A stretch of 64,000 nt of DNA from Polymorphobacter fuscus (GTDB lineage Bacteria; Pseudomonadota; Alphaproteobacteria; Sphingomonadales; Sphingomonadaceae), in NCBI RefSeq assembly GCF_011927825.1, contig NZ_JAATJI010000001.1, positions 1,798,001 through 1,862,000 on the forward strand, read 5' to 3'. The position numbers were made by a program, and so were the translations under genes. Every line of letters starts with the position of its first letter. Position 1 is the first letter of the stretch. Shown in pieces: positions 52,259-61,013 of this stretch. Under the pieces are notes generated by a model. That model was not told where the DNA came from. It searched no databases and was given only the letters and a program-made list of their open reading frames with translations.

Positions 52259-53123
52259 CGGATGGGGCGCGATACCCGGCCAGCGCCAGCGCGCCGTCGA
52301 GCGCATCGCCGAGCGGCGGGCGCAGCCGGTCGACCGTTCGCGCCCGTAGCCAGGGCCGCATCCGCGGCGCCAGCCCGCCCATCAGCGTGCAGCGCGTCGC
52401 CCCGCGTTCGAAGATCGTCTCGATGAACCGCTCGATATGCAGCACCGCGTCCTCGACGATGGAGCGCGCGATGGCATCATCGGCTTCGGCATGGTCCATC
52501 ACCAGCGGCGCCAGCTTGCCATAATCGCCGGCGCCCGCGCCATCCATCCAGGCGATGACCTGCGCCGTGTCATGGCCGAAACGCTCGGTGACCGCCTGGC
52601 TGAGCGGCGTCGCCTGCGTCCGCCCGTCGAGCGCGCGCAGCGCATGGCGGACAGCGCTCAGCCCCAGCGCGGCGCCGCTGCCTTCATCCGAGATCGGAAA
52701 GCCATAGCCGCCGATGGTGAAGTCGCGCCCCGCGGCGCGTACCTGCGCGATGCTGCCGGTGCCGATGATCAGGATCGCGCCGTCCGCCCCGCCATGGGCG
52801 CCGAGATTGGCGACCAGCGCGTCGGTGGCGTAGACAACATCGGCAAAGGGAAAGGCGAGATCGGCCAGCGCCGCGCGCACGCCCGGCCGCGAAATGCCGG
52901 CGATGCCCATGCCGGCGCGGATCGTCGCCATCTCCGCTGCCGACAGGCCGGCCGCCGCCACCGCCTGGTCGGCGACATCGCGCAGCGCGGCGTGAAGCGG
53001 TTCGATGCCGATGCGGGCGTTGGCGGGGCCGCCCTGGCCGGTGCCGATCACCACGCCGTCCGCGTCGATCAGCCGGGCGCGGCAATTGCTGCCGCCGGCG
53101 TCGATGCCCAGGAAATAGCTCAT
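52251..53123 (-). CDS. BadF-type N-acetylhexosamine kinase
   Basis: A 290-residue kinase of the BadF/BadG/BcrA/BcrD ATPase family. The phosphate-binding DAGGSNCRARLID motif is at residues 7-19, and TGSIAQVRAAG and GGYGFPISDEGSGAALG are further family markers. In amino-sugar loci these enzymes phosphorylate GlcNAc, glucosamine or MurNAc. Here it is coupled to nagA by ATGA, suggesting the first step of GlcNAc or MurNAc catabolism. Its 3' end overlaps the last injection-system gene on the opposite strand. Confidence 0.88.
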   Translation of the reverse strand: MSYFLGIDAGGSNCRARLIDADGVVIGTGQGGPANARIGIEPLHAALRDVADQAVAAAGLSAAEMATIRAGMGIAGISRPGVRAALADLAFPFADVVYATDALVANLGAHGGADGAILIIGTGSIAQVRAAGRDFTIGGYGFPISDEGSGAALGLSAVRHALRALDGRTQATPLSQAVTERFGHDTAQVIAWMDGAGAGDYGKLAPLVMDHAEADDAIARSIVEDAVLHIERFIETIFERGATRCTLMGGLAPRMRPWLRARTVDRLRPPLGDALDGALALAGYRAPSVS

Positions 53124-54256
53124 GCCGCCTCTACCTCGCCGCCGATCCAGCTTCGGGTGACCTGCCGGTCGGCGTCCAGATGCACCAGGTCGGCGCGCAG
53201 CCCCGGCCGGATCGCACCCGTGTCGCCATCGATGCGCAGGAAGCGCGCCGGGTTGCCGCTGGCCAGCTTCGACGCCGCCACGATCGACACGCCGAGCAGG
53301 TCCATGGCGTTGCGCACCGCCGTCGCCATGTCGAGCGCCGACCCGGCCAGCGTCCCGTCGGCGCCGCGGCAGGTGCCATCCACCACGCGAATTGCCTGGC
53401 CCATCAGCGTGAAGCTGTCGGCAACCCCGCCCACCGGCGGCATCGCGTCGGTGACCAGCATGGCGCCGTCCAGCCCGCGCGCCGCCAGCGCGATGCGCAA
53501 TGTCGCCGGGTGGACATGGACGCCATCGACGATCAGCCCGAAATGACTGGCGCGATCATCGAGCGCTGCACCGACCATCCCCGGTTCCCGGCTGCCCAGC
53601 GGCGTCATCGCGTTGAACAGATGCGTGAAGCCCGCCAACCCCTCCGCCAGCGCCGCACGGGTCGCGCCGTAATCGGCCATGCTGTGCCCCGCCGCCACGA
53701 TGACGCCGGCCGCCGCCAGCGCGCGGATCGCGCCGGGCGGCGCCAGTTCGGGCGCCAGCGTCACCAGCCGGCGACCGCGCGTCGGCTGCAGCAGGACCGC
53801 CAGGTCGACCGGCGTGAACCGGGCGGCATCGTGAATGCCCTTTTTCGCCGGGTTGAGGTGCGGGCCTTCCAGATGCAGCCCCCAGACCCCCGGGACGCCC
53901 GCCGCCAGGGCCGCCTCCGTCGCCGCCATCGCCCGCGCGATCACCGCGGCATCATCGCTGATCAGCGTCGGCAGCAGTGCGGTGGTGCCGAAGCGGCGGT
54001 GCGCCCGGGCGATGGCAGCGATGCCGTCCACGTCGGGCCGGTCGTTGAGCAACACATCGCCGCCGCCATTGACCTGGGTGTCGATGAACCCCGGCAGCAG
54101 CCAGCCGCCCTCCAGACGCACCACGCGGCAACTGCCCGGCAGCGCGTCATCGGGCACCAGCCGCAGGATCCGCCCCTTGTCGATCAGTAGCGCATGGCCG
54201 GCGATGACCGCATCCGGCTGCACGATCGCCGCGCCGACAAGAGCAGTGACGCTCAT
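53120..54256 (-). CDS. nagA: N-acetylglucosamine-6-phosphate deacetylase
   Basis: A 378-residue amidohydrolase that removes acetate from GlcNAc-6-phosphate. Metal and catalytic residues are seen in LHLEGPHLNPAKKG, AAGHSMADY, FTHLFNAMTPL and LVTDAMPPVG. GFIDTQVNGGGD at the N-terminal side is typical for NagA of this group. The stop overlaps the kinase (ATGA), and the start overlaps the nagB-II stop, so three genes form one operon. Confidence 0.95.
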   Translation of the reverse strand: MSVTALVGAAIVQPDAVIAGHALLIDKGRILRLVPDDALPGSCRVVRLEGGWLLPGFIDTQVNGGGDVLLNDRPDVDGIAAIARAHRRFGTTALLPTLISDDAAVIARAMAATEAALAAGVPGVWGLHLEGPHLNPAKKGIHDAARFTPVDLAVLLQPTRGRRLVTLAPELAPPGAIRALAAAGVIVAAGHSMADYGATRAALAEGLAGFTHLFNAMTPLGSREPGMVGAALDDRASHFGLIVDGVHVHPATLRIALAARGLDGAMLVTDAMPPVGGVADSFTLMGQAIRVVDGTCRGADGTLAGSALDMATAVRNAMDLLGVSIVAASKLASGNPARFLRIDGDTGAIRPGLRADLVHLDADRQVTRSWIGGEVEAA

Positions 54257-55290
54257 AGGGTATGGGTCACCTTGGACAGGTGCGGCGGCCGGTCGGGATC
54301 GAGCCCCCGCGCCAGCGCCAGCGCCTCGGCCAAACCGTAAAAGCTCTGGATCGCCGCCAAGGCAGCCAGCAACGGGTGCGCCTGCCAGGGCAAGGGGAGT
54401 GCCAGCGTCGCGGTGGCCGTGTCGTCCGGGTGCCCGGCGGCGATCACCTGCGTGCCCCGCGCCCGGAATTCCGTCAGCCGCGCATGCAGCCCGGCGCGCG
54501 CCGCATCGGTCGCGCCGAACGCCAGCACCGGGACGCCATCGCCGACCAGCGTCATCGGTCCATGTGCGACTTCGGCGCTGCTGAACGCCTCGGCGTGGAT
54601 CCCCGATGTTTCCTTCAGCTTGAGCGCCGCCTCGCCGGCGATCGGCAGGGTCAGCCCGCGCCCCAGCACCAGCATCGACGACACGTCGCGCAGCAGCGGC
54701 ACCGCCGCGCGCCAGTCCTCCGCGGCCGCGAGCACCGGGGCGATCTGCGGCAGCAGCGCCAGCAGTTCGGCGTCTTCGGTCCATTCGGCGACGAGGTGGA
54801 TGATCGCGACCAGCGTGCCGACGAAGCTCTTGGTGGCAGCAACGCTGATCTCGGGCCCCATGTGGACCGGGATGCAGATGTCGGCGAGCGCCGCCAGGGC
54901 GGACTCGGTATCGTTGACGATGGCGACAACCAGCGCGCCCTGCCGCTGCGCATCGCGCGCCGCGGCGATCAGGTCCGGGCTGCGCCCCGACTGGGAGATG
55001 GCGAGCAACGGAACCCCGGCGAAACGCGGCGACGTCGCCTTGTAGATGGAGCCGATCGACGGCGCCTGGCTGAGGACCGGCATTGCCGCCCGGGTTTCCA
55101 GCAACACCTTGGCAAAGCCCGCCGCATTGTCCGAACTGCCACGCGCCAGCGTCGCTGCGAAGGGGGGCGCAAGCGCGCGGAGCCGGGCACCGGTCGCACG
55201 CATCAACGCCGCATTGCGGACGATCTGCGCGGCGCACAGGGCCGGCGCTGCCTGTGTCTCGCGCGCCATCAGGGAAGCCGGCAGCTGCAT
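54253..55290 (-). CDS. nagB-II: glucosamine-6-phosphate deaminase NagB-II (SIS domain)
   Basis: A 345-residue double-SIS protein of the NagB-II type, which converts glucosamine-6-phosphate to fructose-6-phosphate and ammonia. Motifs are LARGSSDNAA, AISQSGRSPDL, EISVAATKSFVGTL and KLKETSGIHAEAFSSAEVAHGPM (quoted in part). It lacks the N-terminal glutaminase domain of GlmS. First gene of the nagB-II/nagA/kinase operon, divergent from murQ. Confidence 0.93.
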   Translation of the reverse strand: MQLPASLMARETQAAPALCAAQIVRNAALMRATGARLRALAPPFAATLARGSSDNAAGFAKVLLETRAAMPVLSQAPSIGSIYKATSPRFAGVPLLAISQSGRSPDLIAAARDAQRQGALVVAIVNDTESALAALADICIPVHMGPEISVAATKSFVGTLVAIIHLVAEWTEDAELLALLPQIAPVLAAAEDWRAAVPLLRDVSSMLVLGRGLTLPIAGEAALKLKETSGIHAEAFSSAEVAHGPMTLVGDGVPVLAFGATDAARAGLHARLTEFRARGTQVIAAGHPDDTATATLALPLPWQAHPLLAALAAIQSFYGLAEALALARGLDPDRPPHLSKVTHTL

Positions 55291-55406
55291 GGCGGGACAA
55301 TACCAAAACCGATTGTGCGATCAATTGGATTTAATTTGGTTGCATCGCGCACGGCCGCAGATAATACCAGCTGACACGCCTGTCGTTCGTCTCACGCAGA
55401 GGCCAT
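55291..55406. promoter_or_regulatory. divergent nag/murQ promoter region with AATACCA motifs
   Basis: A 116-nt gap. Minus strand: -35 TTGATC (complement of 55319-55324), 16-nt spacer, -10 TATTGT (complement of 55297-55302). Plus strand: -35 TTGCAT (55340-55345), 16-nt spacer, -10 TAATAC (55362-55367). Each -10 is overlapped by AATACCA (55299-55305 and 55363-55369). A repressor bound there would block both operons; the GntR gene just downstream is the obvious candidate. Confidence 0.55.
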
Positions 55407-56306
55407 ATGCAGACCGAAACCGTCGATCCGCGTTTTGTCGATATCGATCGATGGCCCACCGCCGTCGCGGTGGCGGCAATGTTCGAAGGCCAGCTTGCCG
55501 CGATCGCCGCGGTCGCCGCGCAGGTCGCACCCATCGCCGAAGCCGCCGAAGCCGCCGCGGCCCGATTGGGCGATCGCGGGCGGCTCGCCTATGTCGGCGC
55601 CGGCACATCGGGGCGGATCGCCGTGCAGGACGGCGCCGAACTTCATCCGACCTACAACTGGCCGCAGGACCGGCTGGTGTTCCTGATGGCCGGCGGCCTC
55701 GCTGCACTCACCGAAGCCGCCGAAGGGGCGGAGGACGACGCCGACGCCGGCCGCGCTGCGATCGCCGGCGCGGCGATCGGCGCCGATGACGTGGTGATCG
55801 GCGTCGCCGCCAGCGGCCGCACCCCCTATACCGTCGCCGCGATCGACGCCGCCGGCGCCGCCGGCGCGCTGACCATCGCCATCGCCAACAACGCCGGCTG
55901 CGCGCTGCTTGCCCTCGCCGACCATGGGCTGGTGGCCGTCACCGGTACCGAAGTCATCGCCGGGTCGACGCGGATGAAGGCCGGCACCGCGCAAAAGGCG
56001 ATGCTCAACCTGCTGTCGACCGCTATCATGCTGCGTCAGGGGCGCATCCATCGCGGCCTGATGGTCAACATGCGCATTTCGAACGACAAGCTGCGCCAGC
56101 GCGGCGAAGCGATGGTCCGCGATCTTGCCGGCGTCGATACGATGCGCGCCGCGCAGGCGCTCGATGCCGCCGGGCAGGATATAAAGCTCGCCGTCCTCCT
56201 CGCCCTCGGCGCAGCCCCCGACGCCGGCCGCCAGCTTCTCGATCGTCACAGCCATGACCTGACGCGCGCCCTCACGGCCTGGCGCGCGGAGGCCCGGCAT
56301 GCGTGA
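55407..56306 (+). CDS. murQ: N-acetylmuramic acid 6-phosphate etherase
   Basis: A 299-residue SIS-domain lyase that removes lactate from MurNAc-6-phosphate to give GlcNAc-6-phosphate. Motifs are GAGTSGRIAVQDGAELHPTY, IGVAASGRTPYT and the catalytic/phosphate region GSTRMKAGTAQKAMLNLLST (20 residues). It directs cell-wall recycling products into the nagA pathway encoded divergently. Overlaps the GntR gene by 8 nt. Confidence 0.96.
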   Translation: MQTETVDPRFVDIDRWPTAVAVAAMFEGQLAAIAAVAAQVAPIAEAAEAAAARLGDRGRLAYVGAGTSGRIAVQDGAELHPTYNWPQDRLVFLMAGGLAALTEAAEGAEDDADAGRAAIAGAAIGADDVVIGVAASGRTPYTVAAIDAAGAAGALTIAIANNAGCALLALADHGLVAVTGTEVIAGSTRMKAGTAQKAMLNLLSTAIMLRQGRIHRGLMVNMRISNDKLRQRGEAMVRDLAGVDTMRAAQALDAAGQDIKLAVLLALGAAPDAGRQLLDRHSHDLTRALTAWRAEARHA

Positions 56307-57042
56307 CCTTCTGGTGACCCGCGGCGCCGACGGCACGCCGCTTTACCTTCAGTTCGCCCGCAACCTGCGCGACCATATCGAAAGCGGTGCCATCACGCCC
56401 GGCGATGCCCTGCCGTCCGAACGCGACCTCAGCGAGATGGCGGGTATCTCGCGTGTCACCGTTCGCAAGGCGATCGAGGCGCTGATCGACGAAGGGATGC
56501 TGTTCCGCCGCCAGGGGTCGGGCACGTTCGTCCTGCGCCGCATCGAAACGCCGGCGTCGGTGTTGTCGAGCTTCAGCAGCGATGCCCGGTTGCGCGGCGA
56601 AGACCCCGGCGTCTTCTGGATGATCAAATCCTATGCCCAGCCGACCGAGGAGGAGGCCGCCGCCTTGTCGATCCCGCCGTCGACCCGCGTCGCCCGCCTC
56701 GGCCGCGTCCGGCTGTCGGCGGGCGAACCGCTCGCCATCGAACATGCCGTGGTGCCCGCCGACTGCCTGCCCGACCTGACCAGCATCGGCGATTCGCTGT
56801 ATGAAGCGATGGGCCGCAGCGGCTTTCGCCCCGTCACCGGCACCCAGCGGGTGCGCGCCTCGCTCGCCACGCCGACCGAAGCCGGGCTGCTCGGTGTCCA
56901 GCAGAACAGCGAAGTGCTGCGCATCGAGCGCGTTACCCGCGTCGAAAGCGGCCGCGCCGTCGAATTCACCCGTTCCGTCTATCGCGGCGACCGCTATGAC
57001 ATCGTCACCGAACTGAGGGGCATAGGTGCAGAACCCGACTGA
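56299..57042 (+). CDS. GntR-family (HutC-type) regulator, NagQ/NagR-like
   Basis: A 247-residue regulator. The N-terminal winged helix has PLYLQFARNLRDHIESG, LPSERDLSEMAGISRVTVRKA and RRQGSGTFV; a UTRA effector domain follows (VPADCLPDL, VTRVESGRAVEFTRSVYRGDRYD). UTRA domains of this kind bind amino-sugar phosphates. Placement between murQ and ampG makes it the likely local regulator. The stop overlaps the ampG GTG start by 17 nt. Confidence 0.92.
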   Translation: MRDLLVTRGADGTPLYLQFARNLRDHIESGAITPGDALPSERDLSEMAGISRVTVRKAIEALIDEGMLFRRQGSGTFVLRRIETPASVLSSFSSDARLRGEDPGVFWMIKSYAQPTEEEAAALSIPPSTRVARLGRVRLSAGEPLAIEHAVVPADCLPDLTSIGDSLYEAMGRSGFRPVTGTQRVRASLATPTEAGLLGVQQNSEVLRIERVTRVESGRAVEFTRSVYRGDRYDIVTELRGIGAEPD

Positions 57043-58555
57043 CGTCGCCGCCATGGCAACCGCCGACCTGACCGCGGCGCCGGCGCCAGTCGCCGCGCCG
57101 ACGCGGCTGCTCCGCCTCTATCTGCTGCTCGGCTTTTCCGCCGGCCTGCCCTTCTACATGTTCAATGCGGTGCTGACGCTGCGGCTCGCCCGCCATGGCG
57201 TCGATATTGTCGTCATCGGCTTTTTCGCCTGGATCGCACTGCTGCCGACCTTCAAATTCGCCTGGGCACCGCTGCTCGACCGCTACAGCGTTCCCGGTTT
57301 CTCGCGCTTCTGGGGGCGGCGGCGCGGCTGGATCATGCTGTCGCAACTCGGCATCTTCCTGTCGATGGTCGCGATGGCCTTCACGTCGGATGACCAGAAC
57401 CTGCCGCTGACGGCGCTGTTCGCGTTGCTCCTCGCCTTCTGGACGACGACCCTGGAAGTCGCGGCCGATGGCTGGCGCATCGAGCTCGCGCCCGGCCAGG
57501 CGGAACAGGCGCCGATCGTCGCTGCCAACCTCTGGGGTTATCGCAGCGCCATGGTCGCCGCCGGCAGCGGCGCCGTGCTGGTCGCTGCCCGTTCGGACTG
57601 GACGCTGGCCTATCTGACCATCGCCGTTGCCGCCTTCCTGCCCTTTCCCATCCTCGCCGCGATGCGCCCCGAGCGCCCCGACACCCCCGGTCGCACCCGC
57701 GCGCTGCTCCACGGCACCGCCATAAGCCTCGCCATCATCCTCGCCAGCGCCGTCGCTACGGCGGGCATCGGCTGGGTGCTGCTGTCGGCGGTCCAGGGTG
57801 CCGGTTTCACGGCCGAGACAAATGTCACCCCCATCGTCCTTGCCGTTGCGCTCATGCCCTTTGCGGCGCTTGCCATCGCACTGCCGCGCATCAATCGCCT
57901 CGCTGCCGACGCCCCGGCGCGAATGCCGGCGTTCCTTGCCCCCTATGTCGAACTGTTCTGGCGCTATTCCTACGGCATCCTGCCGCTGCTGGCCTTTGTG
58001 TCCTTCTATCGGATGGGCGATGTGCTGACGCTGACCCTGTCGCACCCATTGTGGAACGCCGCCGGCTACAGCCTCGAACAGATCAGCATGGCCGATGGCG
58101 TGGTGGCGTTGACCTGCAGCATGGCGGGGGTGGCGCTGGGCGGATTGTGCGCGGCGCGGTTGCCGATGGTGGTGGCGCTGGTCATCGGCGCCTGCGCCTC
58201 GGCCATCGGCAACTGGGTGTTCGTCTGGCTGTGGTTTGCCGAACCGTCGTCCTGGGTGCTGTACGTCGCCGCCGGCGTCGACCAGTTCGGCCATGGCCTG
58301 GAAGGCGCGGTCTTCGTTGTCTATCTGTCGATGCTGGTCAGCCCGCGCTACCCCGGAGCCCAATATGCCTTTCTGTCGGGCTTTGCCTTCCTGCTGCCAC
58401 GACTGATCGGGGGCGCCGCCGGGACGATCCAGAAGCAGATCGGCTATGACGGCTTCTTCATGCTGTCGGGGGCGCTCAGCCTCGCTGCCATCCTGCTGCT
58501 GCCCTTCGTCATGCGGCTGCGCCCGCGCATCGCCGAAACGGAACCGCTCCCATGA
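57026..58555 (+). CDS. ampG: AmpG-family anhydromuropeptide permease (paralogue 2)
   Basis: A 509-residue MFS protein with 12 or more hydrophobic segments: LLGFSAGLPFYMFNAVLTLRLA, FKFAWAPLLDRYSVPG and RRRGWIMLSQ mark AmpG. It imports GlcNAc-anhydroMurNAc peptides released by cell-wall turnover. The GTG at 57026 has GAGGGG about 5 nt upstream, and the gene is coupled to the GntR gene upstream and the serine hydrolase downstream (ATGA). Confidence 0.93.
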   Translation: MQNPTDVAAMATADLTAAPAPVAAPTRLLRLYLLLGFSAGLPFYMFNAVLTLRLARHGVDIVVIGFFAWIALLPTFKFAWAPLLDRYSVPGFSRFWGRRRGWIMLSQLGIFLSMVAMAFTSDDQNLPLTALFALLLAFWTTTLEVAADGWRIELAPGQAEQAPIVAANLWGYRSAMVAAGSGAVLVAARSDWTLAYLTIAVAAFLPFPILAAMRPERPDTPGRTRALLHGTAISLAIILASAVATAGIGWVLLSAVQGAGFTAETNVTPIVLAVALMPFAALAIALPRINRLAADAPARMPAFLAPYVELFWRYSYGILPLLAFVSFYRMGDVLTLTLSHPLWNAAGYSLEQISMADGVVALTCSMAGVALGGLCAARLPMVVALVIGACASAIGNWVFVWLWFAEPSSWVLYVAAGVDQFGHGLEGAVFVVYLSMLVSPRYPGAQYAFLSGFAFLLPRLIGGAAGTIQKQIGYDGFFMLSGALSLAAILLLPFVMRLRPRIAETEPLP

Positions 58556-59568
58556 TCGACACCCTCTGCGAGCAGGCCTTCGCCCCAGCCGCCGCTTCCG
58601 TCGCCGACGGTCGCATTCCGGGTGCCACGCTGGGCATCGTCACTGCCGACGGCCGCCACGCCGTGCGTGTCGCCGGTGCGGCAGCGCTGGTGCCGGACCA
58701 TGAGATGCTGACCCGCGGCCATTGGTTCGACCTTGCGTCGGTGTCGAAGGTCATCGCCACCACCACGATCATCCTGCAGCTCGCCGACCAGGGCCGGCTC
58801 GATCTCGACCGGCCGCTGACCGACGCCATTCCGGACCTGCGCCAATATGATGTCGCCAACGCGGCGGAACGCAAACTGACCTTCCGCGACTGCCTTGCGC
58901 ACCGCAGCTTCCTGCCCGCGGTCGAACCCATCTACACCTACGGCGACGACCCCGCACGGCTGCGCGCCTTTGTCCTGCAACGCGAATGGCGGCACGGCCC
59001 GCCGGTCTATTCGGACATCAACTTCATCCTGCTCGGCATCGCCATCGAGCGCATCACCGGCGCGCCGCTGTCGGACTGGCCGCTGGGTGACGGCCTCGCC
59101 TTTGGGCCGCCGCCGGGCCCCGCGGTCGCGACCGAGGCCTGCCAATGGCGCGGCCGGGTGATGAAGGGCGAGGTCCATGACGAGAACGCTTATGCGCTCG
59201 GCGGCGCCACGGGCCATGCCGGGCTGTTCGGCACCATCGACGGCGTGCTCGGCTTCGCGCGGGCGCTGCTCGCCGACGAGATCCTGTCGCCGGCAATGCT
59301 GGCCGAGATCCGCACCCCGCAACTGGGCCATCGCACCTGCGGCTGGGAACGTGCCTTTGCCGGCTGGCCGGGCGGCAACGCCTGTTCGCCCGAAACCATC
59401 GGCCACACCGGCTTCACCGGCACCGGGCTGTGGATCGACTTCGACCATGGCTATGCCTGGTCGCTGCTGACCAACCGGGTCCACCCGACGCGCCATTCCG
59501 ACAGCGGGATCATGCCTTTGCGCCGCGCCGTCGGCGACGCACTGGCGCACGCCTGGAAGGATCAGTGA
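58552..59568 (+). CDS. beta-lactamase-family serine hydrolase
   Basis: A 338-residue class C-like protein without a signal peptide. It keeps SVSK (SxxK, about residues 64-67), YSDIN (YxN-like, in PPVYSDINFILLG) and HTGFTGTG (KTG-like). Its place between ampG and dacB suggests cytoplasmic processing of muropeptides or other cell-wall fragments. TGATG overlap with dacB. Confidence 0.87.
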   Translation: MIDTLCEQAFAPAAASVADGRIPGATLGIVTADGRHAVRVAGAAALVPDHEMLTRGHWFDLASVSKVIATTTIILQLADQGRLDLDRPLTDAIPDLRQYDVANAAERKLTFRDCLAHRSFLPAVEPIYTYGDDPARLRAFVLQREWRHGPPVYSDINFILLGIAIERITGAPLSDWPLGDGLAFGPPPGPAVATEACQWRGRVMKGEVHDENAYALGGATGHAGLFGTIDGVLGFARALLADEILSPAMLAEIRTPQLGHRTCGWERAFAGWPGGNACSPETIGHTGFTGTGLWIDFDHGYAWSLLTNRVHPTRHSDSGIMPLRRAVGDALAHAWKDQ

Positions 59569-61013
59569 TGCACTATGGCTGGCTGCTTCTCTCACTCGCC
59601 GCGCCCGTTGCGGCCGCACCCGACCCCGCACTGCTGCCCCGTGTCGAGGCGGTGCTGGCGCAGGGGCCCGCAGGCACCCGCTATGGCCTGATGGTCACCA
59701 CGCTCGATGGCGAACCGCTGCTGGCGATTGCGCCGGACCAGCGCTTCATCCCGGCGTCCAACACCAAGATGTTCGTCACCGCGACGGCCTATGCCGATCT
59801 GCCGACGCTGCAGCAGGCAGCGACCGGCACCGGCGTGCGGCTCGAAACGGTCGACAACGATGCGATCGACGTCGTCCTTCACGGCCGCGGCGATGCGCTG
59901 CTGGCAAGCGCTGCGGGTTGCACAAGCGACTGCCTGCAAACGCTCGCCGATGCCGTTGCCGCGCGGACCCGGCGTGTCCGGAATGTCATCGGCGACGACA
60001 GCTGGTTCCCTGCGGAACGCTGGGGACCGGGAATGAGCTGGAACAATATCGAATCGCGCTATGGCACCGGCATTTCGGCGCTGACCCTCGACGACAACGA
60101 AATTGCCGCCACGGTCACCCCCGGCGCCATCGGCACCACGCCGGCGGTCGTCGCCGCGCCCTATTACCGGATCGACAACCGCCTCCTCACCATTGCCGGC
60201 AAGGACCGGGCGATCACCACCGAACGCGCCCCCAATACCGACCTTGTCCGCCTCACCGGCACCATCGGCGTCGAGGCGCCGCCGGCAACGCTGTATTTCA
60301 GCCTCGACGACCCTGCCCATTATGCCGCCTGGCGGATGCGCGACCTCTTGCGCGAACGCGGCGTCGCGGTGACCGGCGCCATCGCCACCCGCCATCGCCC
60401 GCTCGCCCCCAGCGACGACCCCGCCATCCGCGGCGGCGCCCCGGCGCCGCGCCCGCCGCAGCCCGAAATGCTGGCGGTGCTGCCCGCTCCGCCGCTGGCC
60501 GACGACATGCGGATCATCAACAAGCAGAGCCAGAACCTGCACGCGGACCTGATGCTGCGCCGGGTCGCACGGCAATCCGGTAGCGGCTCGATTGCCGATG
60601 GGCAGGCGGTGCTGCACCGGCAGATGACACAGGCGCGGCTGCCGGCCGACAGCTTCACCTTCGCCGATGGGTCGGGCATGTCGTCGTATAACCGTGTCAC
60701 GCCGCGCGCCGCGGTGACGCTCCTCGGCTGGATCGCACGTCAACCCTGGGGCACCGCCTGGCGCGAAACCCTGCCGATCGCCGGCGTGGACGGCACGCTG
60801 CGCAATCGCTTCAAGGGCTCGGCGCTGGAAGGCAAGCTGCTCGCCAAAACCGGATCGCTCAACGCCGCCCGCGCGCTGTCAGGCTATTTCATCAGCCGCA
60901 GCGGCCAGACGCTGGTATTTTCGGCGCTTGCCAACGACATGCCCGACGGGACCGATGCCGAGGCCAGCGCCGCCGTCGACCGCGCCATGGTCGTCATTGC
61001 CGAGGCGTTCTAA
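59568..61013 (+). CDS. dacB: D-alanyl-D-alanine carboxypeptidase/endopeptidase (PBP4, DacB)
   Basis: A 481-residue exported penicillin-binding protein of the class C type. A signal peptide (residues 1-17) precedes SNTKMFVT (SxxK), a DGSGMSSYN motif in the S-x-N position and LLAKTGSLN (KTG). A PBP4-like insertion lies between SxxK and SxN. It trims or cuts peptidoglycan cross-links, supplying substrates for the recycling genes upstream. Its stop overlaps the convergent acylase gene by 4 nt. Confidence 0.93.
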   Translation: MHYGWLLLSLAAPVAAAPDPALLPRVEAVLAQGPAGTRYGLMVTTLDGEPLLAIAPDQRFIPASNTKMFVTATAYADLPTLQQAATGTGVRLETVDNDAIDVVLHGRGDALLASAAGCTSDCLQTLADAVAARTRRVRNVIGDDSWFPAERWGPGMSWNNIESRYGTGISALTLDDNEIAATVTPGAIGTTPAVVAAPYYRIDNRLLTIAGKDRAITTERAPNTDLVRLTGTIGVEAPPATLYFSLDDPAHYAAWRMRDLLRERGVAVTGAIATRHRPLAPSDDPAIRGGAPAPRPPQPEMLAVLPAPPLADDMRIINKQSQNLHADLMLRRVARQSGSGSIADGQAVLHRQMTQARLPADSFTFADGSGMSSYNRVTPRAAVTLLGWIARQPWGTAWRETLPIAGVDGTLRNRFKGSALEGKLLAKTGSLNAARALSGYFISRSGQTLVFSALANDMPDGTDAEASAAVDRAMVVIAEAF

